DNA of 16,976 nt, taken from the NCBI GenBank assembly GCA_937124495.1, contig CAKZKZ010000056.1:1-16976 (forward strand). Reading direction: 5' to 3'. This stretch comes from an uncultured Dokdonia sp. (GTDB taxonomy: Bacteria > Bacteroidota > Bacteroidia > Flavobacteriales > Flavobacteriaceae). The position numbers and the translations under genes were made by a program. Shown here piece after piece: positions 8,113 through 13,299 of the stretch; position 1 is the stretch's first letter; every line of letters begins with the position of its first letter. Below the pieces are notes generated by a model that was not told the DNA's origin, did no database searches, and was given only the letters and a program-made list of their open reading frames with translations.

Positions 8113-8604
8113 TTAAGTAGAAGGCTGTACCGTTGTTTTCTTACCAGAAGACGTAATAGGGTCTTCATTATATAGATACAATTCAATTTCACTAATGGTT
8201 CCTAGTGTACTTCCCGAGTCAATTTCAAAAGTAAACGTATATGGATATAATGATGTTGGCGTTTCCTCTGTATAACAGTATCCTACATACATTTGAAAAA
8301 GAACCTTATCACCATCCATACTTATTCCATTTTCTACATAAACCTGTAGATTATTGATGGTAACTGCTGCATCTATTTTAACGGTAGCCGTAATCGTAAT
8401 TTTTTCTTTAGCTGTTGTTACATAGTTAGCAGTAAATTCTGGTGTTACAGGGGTGTTTGTTGGTTGTACAGACCCTCCTGAATTATCAATTATTGCACCT
8501 TTCGTAATAGAAGAGCTCGGAATATTTTCTAATAACACAGTTCCTGCGGGCATTACAGCAACACAAGGTGCATCTTCTCCATTGTTTGTTTTTTGTGTGT
8601 TCAT
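8113..8604 (-). CDS. Hypothetical beta-rich protein with polar N-terminal extension, paralogue of the 7615-8040 product
   Basis: 163 residues, family not recognised. The N-terminal 50 residues are polar and low in structure, with one cysteine (C14, DAPCVAV) and no export signal. The body from about 54 is rich in predicted strands (KITITATVKID, 68-78; NLQVYVENG, 85-93; YTFTFEID, 122-129; IELYLY, 140-145). EETP (113-116) and the tail DPITSSGKKTTVQPST (148-163) match the downstream paralogue, the tail exactly. At DNA level six of the 16 tail codons differ, all without changing the residue, which points to selection on the peptide instead of recent copying. The pair is separated by 72 bases and shares one terminator, so cotranscription is likely although each has its own similar leader. 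Confidence 0.8.
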   Translation of the reverse strand: MNTQKTNNGEDAPCVAVMPAGTVLLENIPSSSITKGAIIDNSGGSVQPTNTPVTPEFTANYVTTAKEKITITATVKIDAAVTINNLQVYVENGISMDGDKVLFQMYVGYCYTEETPTSLYPYTFTFEIDSGSTLGTISEIELYLYNEDPITSSGKKTTVQPST

Positions 8605-8632
8605 GATAAATTAAGTTTTAGGTTAAAAATTT
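8605..8632 (-). promoter_or_regulatory. Leader upstream of the 163-residue gene, duplicated
   Basis: Matches the 28 bases before the paralogue at 23 positions (8041-8068), including an uninterrupted ggttaaaaattt at the distal end. See that entry for interpretation. Confidence 0.55.
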
Positions 8633-8769
8633 AAATTAAGTAGCTGTTACAAATAAAGCGGAAACAATTTGATTTATTAACAAAAAATGGAATAAAAACA
8701 ATAAAAATACCCATGAAAGGTACAAAAAATAGGATAAAGAGCATATTTCGACAAAAAAACAGCAAAAAC

Positions 8770-8797
8770 GCTAAGTGTCTCAGGCACAAAACTTAGC
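8770..8797 (-). terminator. Possible terminator for the 9056-9514 gene
   Basis: gctaagt (8770-8776) pairs with acttagc (8791-8797), with further gtg/cac pairing inside. On the minus strand it is followed by GTTTTTGCTGTTTTTTT, a good T-tract. It lies about 260 bases after the stop of the minus-strand gene ending at 9056. Confidence 0.45.
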
Positions 8798-8836
8798 CTA
8801 TAAAATCTAGTAGTTTGCTATTTTTTGGTGTAAACT

Positions 8837-8880
8837 CCCCCCTCATCCTAGCCTTCTCCCAGAGGGAGAAGGAATTTGTT
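8837..8880. repeat. REP-like palindromic repeat, copy 1
   Basis: cctcatcctag followed by the hairpin ccttctccc (8852-8860) / gggagaagg (8864-8872). The same 40-odd bases recur at 9610-9653 with few differences (aga versus aaa in the loop). Similar CCTCATCCTAGCCTTCTCCC elements are scattered through many bacterial genomes. Confidence 0.75.
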
Positions 8881-8993
8881 TTGAGATAAAAATAAGATCG
8901 TTTTAAAAAGAGACTCCAAGGTTACTTCGAGCTAGCCTGTTCGGCTGGAAATCCCATCACAATAGGCTATACATATACCAACTAACGTCTACC

Positions 8994-9049
8994 GACTAAC
9001 AGTTAAAGACTAACAGTTAAAGACTAACAGCTAAAGACTAAGAGCTAAA
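8994..9049. repeat. Four tandem 14-bp units GACTAACAGTTAAA
   Basis: Units at 8994-9007, 9008-9021, 9022-9035 and 9036-9049; the first two are identical, the third has one change and the fourth two. Related accgacta/agctaaagacta modules appear at 9591-9606, 10076-10110 and 5018-5033, mostly beside stop codons or starts. Confidence 0.8.
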
Positions 9050-9055
9050 AACTAT

Positions 9056-9514
9056 CTAACTCCCAAACTCAAGTTGCTTGCCTTCTTTCTTGGCATTAGC
9101 ATCCATAAAAGAACCAACAGCAATGCCGATACACATTCCTATAGGAAGCCCTATGCCTAGCAAACCCATATTATCAGTGACGGCTCCAAAAACAACTCCA
9201 AACGGTAACCCAAAAGTTGACATCCCCAAAACCATCCAAAGATTGCGGTAATAGTGTTTTGAGACAATTTTACATTTCTTTTGAAGGATCGTAAGAATCT
9301 TAGCCTGTTTTCTCCTAAGTTCTTTGGTGTATGCTTCTGTAGAGTCTGTCACACCATTAAGATCTTTTATATGCGCATTGATCGCTGTGATCACATCTTC
9401 TGGTAGTTTTCGCTCTCCTAACTCCCCTAATAGATTTTGAAAAGCAGTAATCTTCTTTTGTACTTTTTCTCCTTGATGAATAGCTAAAGAGACGTTGAGC
9501 TGTATAAGTTCCAT
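9056..9514 (-). CDS. Hypothetical small membrane protein with glycine-zipper hairpin
   Basis: 152 residues, family not recognised. Residues 1-90 are helical and charged, with coiled-coil character and a basic stretch just before the membrane. Two hydrophobic helices follow (about 92-112 and 117-137), joined by the short turn TDNMG, and then a charged tail. Each helix has a GLPxGxxxG core: G102, G106, G110 in the first and G122, G126, G130, G134 in the second, so the hairpin looks like an internal duplication. GxxxG series let helices pack tightly, and glycine zippers occur in oligomeric membrane proteins. No signal peptide; both termini are probably cytoplasmic. It stands alone between repeat-rich gaps. 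A structural, pore-like or toxin-like role cannot be told apart from sequence. Confidence 0.7.
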   Translation of the reverse strand: MELIQLNVSLAIHQGEKVQKKITAFQNLLGELGERKLPEDVITAINAHIKDLNGVTDSTEAYTKELRRKQAKILTILQKKCKIVSKHYYRNLWMVLGMSTFGLPFGVVFGAVTDNMGLLGIGLPIGMCIGIAVGSFMDANAKKEGKQLEFGS

Positions 9515-9609
9515 AAAAATCTAAGGTGATAGTGAATGGCTATAGGTAGGAGGTTGTATGGATTTGTTACAGGGATTTATAAAAAACGTACTACCGACTA
9601 AAAGCTCCA

Positions 9610-9653
9610 TTCCCTCATCCTAGCCTTCTCCCAAAGGGAGAAGGAACTGTTTT
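9610..9653. repeat. REP-like palindromic repeat, copy 2
   Basis: ccctcatcctag and the hairpin ccttctccc (9624-9632) / gggagaagg (9636-9644), near-identical to 8837-8880 and in the same orientation. Confidence 0.75.
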
Positions 9654-9695
9654 GAAGTAAGAAGTAACATACTCTAAAGTATCAATAATGAGTTT

Positions 9696-9713
9696 CCCCT
9701 CTAATAAGAGGGG
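9696..9713. repeat. CCCCTCT hairpin of a further dispersed element
   Basis: cccctct (9696-9702) pairs with agagggg (9707-9713), loop aata, followed by attaaggggtgtgt. This layout resembles another common short intergenic element; only one copy is in the window. Confidence 0.55.
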
Positions 9714-9788
9714 ATTAAGGGGTGTGTTATTAGTAAGTACATCTTTACATTAGAAAAATAATAGTACTAAACATTCTTTTCAGTAACA

Positions 9789-9864
9789 CCTCCCTAGCCC
9801 TTACTTCGACAAGTGTCACACTGAGCCTGTCGAAGTGCTCAGCACAGCGCCTTTCTAGGAGGGA
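9789..9864. repeat. Dispersed repeat, about 76 bp, copy 2 (intact hairpin)
   Basis: Aligns with 4841-4918. Inside, cttcgaca (9804-9811) pairs with tgtcgaag (9828-9835), and the outer cctccctag and ctaggaggg ends are roughly inverted, so it can fold into a long arm. The core cttcgacaagtgtcacactgag-type sequence is a familiar dispersed motif in Bacteroidota. Confidence 0.7.
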
Positions 9865-9944
9865 ATAACAAAACATAAAATAATTTTCTTTTATAAATAC
9901 GCTTTCGCGAAAATTTACGCAACACATACTCCATAGAACTACAC

Positions 9945-9985
9945 GTCATTTCGACAGAACGAGGCACGAGTGACGAGAAATCACA
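9945..9985. repeat. GTCATTTCGAC-type dispersed element
   Basis: gtcatttcgac, gaacgagg, cacgagtgacgagaaatcac: matches my memory of a very common flavobacterial intergenic element that starts gtcatttcgac and ends gagaaatc. A decayed relative may lie at 4543-4573 (gaacgagga ... catgagaaaa). Confidence 0.5.
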
Positions 9986-9994
9986 TCACAAACT

Positions 9995-10048
9995 GAAGTT
10001 GAAGTTGAAGTTGAAGTTGAAGTTGAAGTTGAAGTTGAAGTTGAAGTT
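9995..10048. repeat. Hexanucleotide array, nine perfect GAAGTT units
   Basis: Nine uninterrupted copies of gaagtt (54 bases), with partial units on both sides. It ends about 70 bases before the start of the 69-residue plus-strand gene. A length that is a multiple of three would not shift a frame, but no gene runs through it; any effect would be on spacing. Confidence 0.9.
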
Positions 10049-10117
10049 GAAAATAAATCTATAAAAAACGTACAACCGACTACCGACTAATAGCTAAAGA
10101 CTAAAAGCTGTTAAGGC

Positions 10118-10327
10118 ATGATAGACGAACTTAAAAAGTCTGGCTTGTTTGAAGTGATAGGACCTGAGAAAAAGGCATTAGAAGAATGGAAACTCAAAAC
10201 AGAAGTAAAACAGGCTGAAAAGAAAAAAGCACTGGATATTGCTAAGAAAATGAAAAAGAAAGGGTATGATACTGATACTATAAAAGAACTTACAGGTTTG
10301 AGTGTTTCTGCTATTGGGAAGTTGTAG
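10118..10327 (+). pseudogene. C-terminal remnant of an Rpn-type PD-(D/E)XK nuclease/transposase-like protein
   Basis: 69 residues from ATG 10118. The segment KALDIAKKMKKKGYDTDTIK plus ELTGLSVSAIGKL resembles the C-terminal end of Rpn-family (recombination-promoting nuclease) proteins, whose last 35 or so residues typically read ALEIAKKLLxKGxxxEEIAEITGLSxEEIEKL. The nuclease core that should precede it (some 200 residues or more) is missing; upstream there are only repeats. It may be a decayed remnant or a short stand-alone derivative with a helix-turn-helix-like end. It converges on the methyltransferase gene with a 2-base gap and marks the left edge of the five-gene cassette. Family assignment is from memory of the pattern and moderate in certainty. 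Confidence 0.5.
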
Positions 10328-10329
10328 GG

Positions 10330-12057
10330 TTAACCCACTAAAACATTTATATTCTCATCTATGATTTGCTCTTTCTTAGAACGAGATATTTCTATATTAT
10401 AATCTTGTTCTAAAATCGACTTCTTCATTCTTCTATTAACTAACTTAGTCCTAATTTTTTCGAGCCTAGTAGTGTCTAAATGAGGAATTAAAATTGAATT
10501 TGTAAAAGATAAAATATCTTCAATATCTATATCATTACGAAGCATTTGATCTAATCTATTAAATTGCTTATCAGTAATATTCTTGCAATAAGGAATCGAT
10601 AACTCTTTAAATTCATTTGGTGTTAATTCAAGAACTCCACCTCCATAAAACCGACCTTCCAATTCAGCTAAAACAAATGTCAAAGAATTATAAAATGAAA
10701 AAACTAAGTTTTTAATATTATAATTTTCTTTCATATTAATTCTATAAAAGGAATCAGTAGCTAGGCTATTAGCATCGTTAACAAAGATCTTAGGGTATTT
10801 ATGACTCCTTTTTACAAATAAACCTTGAGATACCCATGTAGTAGGAACATGATACCAATTATCCCTTTTAATCATTTTATATCTTTCATGAAGACCTTTA
10901 CCATCCTTTTTTTCTTCTCCTTTAATTAAATAATCAATTATTTTTTGATTCAGTTTTAATTTTGGAAGATTTGGAAAAAGTAAAAAATTAACTTTTACAT
11001 TTTTTGCTTTCAATAAAGCAAAATCGGAATTTGTAAAATTAGCAACATTAGGAACAAGAGAACCTTTAGGAAGAATAGGTTTAATAATGCTTTTAAGCTT
11101 ATTTAAATTATTTGCTTTCAATTCTTCGTCATTAAGAATGAAATAATCATTTGCAGCGGAAACTATACCTACTTGTGCTCTTTCGGTATAAAATTTTATT
11201 TGTTGATATTCATTTTTAATTTCATCAACAAAATTTAATTCTTCATCTGTAAGAATATAATTCGTCCACTTGTCTAAAGTAGTTCTGTGTATATTGTTAT
11301 GTTTTTCTGTAAACTTTGGTTCTCTTAAATCATCTAATTTTTCAACTTGATAGAAAGAAATACCGCGTTGAGTTATATGTTCAATTCCCTTTATACCAAT
11401 CAAAGCTACAACGTCTTGCTGTATTCCATCAAATATTAATTCATTAAAAGCAAAGACTTCTACTCTATCGAATTCATCAATAATTAAAGCCCTTAGTTCT
11501 TTTGCGTATTTTACTTGCAATATTTCAGATGGAATAACAAAACATAGTATACCATTTTGGTTTAAGCTCATTATTGCAGCTTCTACAAATGCAATCCAAA
11601 TATTATTAATTTTTCCATTAGAGGTTATTATCTCACTTGACTTTTTAAATCTTTCATGAACTTCATCACAGCTTTTTATTTGTGTTTTTTGGAGAGTATT
11701 TCTTTTTATATAGGGCGGCTTTCCAATAATTAATGAATATTTATCATCGTTTGATAAATAATATTTTAAATAATCTTGATGATTAATAACTTTATTAATC
11801 TTATTTGATTGAGGGATTAAATCTTTAGCTTTATTTAATTCAACTTTATTTATATCAAATAAGTCAATAGAAACCTTTTCAATTGTGTTTAAATCTAAAT
11901 AATTAAAAAAAGAAGAAACAAATTCACCATCTCCACAACTTGGCTCTAAAACAGATATATTCGTTTCATTAAGGTAGTTTTGAACAATATGATTTGACAA
12001 AAAATCTGAAAGAATTTTTGGAGTATAGTATGAACCTGTATTTTTTTTGTTTGTCAT
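10330..12057 (-). CDS. Eco57I-like N6-adenine DNA methyltransferase with altered motif IV (KPPY)
   Basis: 575 residues, full length for this class. The N-terminus NTGSYYTPKILSDFL (6-20) matches the (G/S)xYYTP entry of gamma-type N6-adenine methyltransferases. Motif I, the SAM-binding loop, is VLEPSCGDGEFV (36-47). Motif IV should be NPPY; here it is KPPY at 113-116 (IIGKPPYIKR), codon AAG at 11721-11719. The C-terminal half (about 270-520) has the usual target-recognition features, such as QVGIVSAANDYFIL, DSFYRI and GGGVLELTPNEFKEL. It is the last gene of the cassette, starting in the TAATG overlap with the HNH gene. By context it would protect host sites from that nuclease, but a lysine in place of the base-binding asparagine is expected to reduce or abolish methylation, leaving perhaps a DNA-reading role. 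A sequencing error at one base cannot be excluded. Confidence 0.88.
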   Translation of the reverse strand: MTNKKNTGSYYTPKILSDFLSNHIVQNYLNETNISVLEPSCGDGEFVSSFFNYLDLNTIEKVSIDLFDINKVELNKAKDLIPQSNKINKVINHQDYLKYYLSNDDKYSLIIGKPPYIKRNTLQKTQIKSCDEVHERFKKSSEIITSNGKINNIWIAFVEAAIMSLNQNGILCFVIPSEILQVKYAKELRALIIDEFDRVEVFAFNELIFDGIQQDVVALIGIKGIEHITQRGISFYQVEKLDDLREPKFTEKHNNIHRTTLDKWTNYILTDEELNFVDEIKNEYQQIKFYTERAQVGIVSAANDYFILNDEELKANNLNKLKSIIKPILPKGSLVPNVANFTNSDFALLKAKNVKVNFLLFPNLPKLKLNQKIIDYLIKGEEKKDGKGLHERYKMIKRDNWYHVPTTWVSQGLFVKRSHKYPKIFVNDANSLATDSFYRINMKENYNIKNLVFSFYNSLTFVLAELEGRFYGGGVLELTPNEFKELSIPYCKNITDKQFNRLDQMLRNDIDIEDILSFTNSILIPHLDTTRLEKIRTKLVNRRMKKSILEQDYNIEISRSKKEQIIDENINVLVG

Positions 12058-12653
12058 TAATGTTTAAATAATTTTTGGATGTAGTCATCATACGTGTTGT
12101 AAAGAATGATTAACCTTTTCATTAAATCAATATCATCTGGACTTTTAGCAACTAAATCTCTGATTTCAATTATAAGAATATGAACTTGTTCAATATTCCA
12201 AAGAATTTCATGTTGTGGGTTATATAACTTCATCGCGTTATACATCCATTCTCCTAAATCAGTATTAGGCTTAATCCTTCCATTTTTTAATCTATTAAAC
12301 TGATCTTTATATTCATCCTCACAAGGGTCTATAAATCCCTCATTGTTTATATTAGGTACTTTTTCGTCATTTGATGGCCACTTGTTGCGTTTTGCATTAT
12401 TACAAGAACGACAAGAATAAACAAGATTAGTATAATCAGTTATAGTTTTTATTGTTAAAAACTGTTTTTTATTTCTTTTTTGAGGAATAAAATGATCAAT
12501 TTCAAACCAAATAGACCTCCAATTATCTAAATCGTTACAATAACCACATCTATCTTTATAATCAGTTTTTAAATCCTTACGATGTTCTCCATGAGAATTA
12601 ACTTTTTTTATTATGTTTCTTCGTTTCGGAGTGTGTTCTCTAAAATTACTCAT
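12057..12653 (-). CDS. HNH endonuclease
   Basis: 198 residues. The HNH domain spans about 34-92: first zinc knuckle C36/C39 (CGYCND), the catalytic EIDHFIPQKR (51-60, H54), then NLVYSCRSCNNAKRNKWP (76-93) with N76, second knuckle C81/C84 and the CNNAK signature. All key residues are present. After about 95 there is a helical region without a known domain (LGEWMYNAMKLYNPQHEILW, 133-152, and a final helical pair), which may bind partners. Its start overlaps the stop of the receiver gene by 8 bases and its stop overlaps the methyltransferase start by 1 base, so it is made together with both. It is the probable DNA-cutting effector of the cassette; its target sequence and trigger are not evident. 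Confidence 0.88.
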   Translation of the reverse strand: MSNFREHTPKRRNIIKKVNSHGEHRKDLKTDYKDRCGYCNDLDNWRSIWFEIDHFIPQKRNKKQFLTIKTITDYTNLVYSCRSCNNAKRNKWPSNDEKVPNINNEGFIDPCEDEYKDQFNRLKNGRIKPNTDLGEWMYNAMKLYNPQHEILWNIEQVHILIIEIRDLVAKSPDDIDLMKRLIILYNTYDDYIQKLFKH

Positions 12654-13299
12654 TATTTTTGCTGCGTTTTCTTAATTCATCAAGAATCTCTCTAGTTTCA
12701 ATAACAAAATCATTCAATTTCGTTATTGATTCAGTCTTTATAAGACTTACCCTGATTTCTTTTCCTTCAGGTTCTAATTCATCCATTAAGATAAATAACT
12801 TAGTTAGTTCTTCTTCTTCTTCAGGATTAAGTACTGATTCATTTTTCTTTTTTACTAAACCTTCTATTAGGGCTTGTGTAGATGAAATTTTTCGGTAGAA
12901 ACTATCTATATCATGCTTTATTTTAGCTTTAAGAATTTGTAATGCTTCTTCACTTTCTCCGTCTAAATCACTTTTACCATTTATGATATGAACATCATCC
13001 ATATGGTTTATAGCTTGTGGCTCATATGATGTTAACATTGTTATTGGAAAATGTGGTTTAATATTTCTTATAGCATCAACAATTTTGTTACCATTAAAAT
13101 CAACTTGCCCTTCTTCATCCAATAAATAATCTGTAACCACACCATCTGGTTCACTTTCAAATATTTCCTTTAAAAGGGAATCAATAGTAGAACCTTCACT
13201 TACTTTAATTCTAGTTATATCAAAATCAGCTTTAAATGTTTGATAAAATGTATTTAACCAAGCATCACTTTCATCTATATATACAATTCTATATTTCAT
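12646..13299 (-). CDS. Stand-alone receiver (REC) protein with helical C-terminus
   Basis: 217 residues. Residues 1-125 form a divergent receiver domain that keeps the full set of phosphotransfer residues: acidic pair D9/E10 (IVYIDESD), acceptor D57 (GVVTDYLLDEEG), switch T90 (ITMLTSYEP) and K109 (INGKSD). The C-terminal part (about 126-215) is helical, acidic in the middle (NPEEEEELTKL), and contains no recognisable DNA-binding domain, so it probably works by protein contact. It starts inside the stop of the GHKL kinase-like gene (TAATG) and overlaps the HNH start by 8 bases. The kinase-like neighbour with an H-box is the natural phosphodonor, and HNH or methyltransferase the natural target. 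This is inference from order and residues. Confidence 0.85.
   Translation of the reverse strand: MKYRIVYIDESDAWLNTFYQTFKADFDITRIKVSEGSTIDSLLKEIFESEPDGVVTDYLLDEEGQVDFNGNKIVDAIRNIKPHFPITMLTSYEPQAINHMDDVHIINGKSDLDGESEEALQILKAKIKHDIDSFYRKISSTQALIEGLVKKKNESVLNPEEEEELTKLFILMDELEPEGKEIRVSLIKTESITKLNDFVIETREILDELRKRSKNNE

Larger units (their letters stand above)
8633..9055. repeat. Gene-free intergenic region with terminator candidate and dispersed repeats
   Basis: About 420 bases without a credible gene. From left to right: AT-rich sequence that may hold the promoter of the small-gene pair, a stem-loop at 8770-8797, a REP-like copy at 8837-8880, and a 14-bp tandem array at 8994-9049 reaching almost to the stop of the next gene. 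Confidence 0.65.
9515..10117. repeat. 600-base gene-free block of stacked dispersed repeats
   Basis: No credible gene. In order: a taaaaaacgtac/accgacta module (9579-9606), REP-like copy 2 (9610-9653), a cccctct hairpin (9696-9713), the dispersed repeat copy 2 (9789-9864), half of the ctttcgcgaaa palindrome (9899-9914), a gtcatttcgac element (9945-9985), a hexamer array (9995-10048) and a second taaaaaacgtac/accgacta module (10062-10110). At least eight repeat elements from different families sit end to end. Confidence 0.75.

Noticed and set aside
7615..8604. The two tail-sharing proteins as RiPP precursors
   Set aside because: They are long, beta-rich and have a conserved C-terminus with a variable front, the reverse of usual precursor peptides, and no modification enzyme is nearby.
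9745..9927. 60-residue minus-strand reading frame
   Set aside because: It runs through the 76-bp dispersed repeat and half of the ctttcgcgaaa palindrome; the peptide has no domain-like pattern and is explained by repeat DNA.
8994..10048. CRISPR-like arrays (14-bp tandem units, GAAGTT hexamers)
   Set aside because: Units are contiguous with no spacers and no cas genes are in the window.
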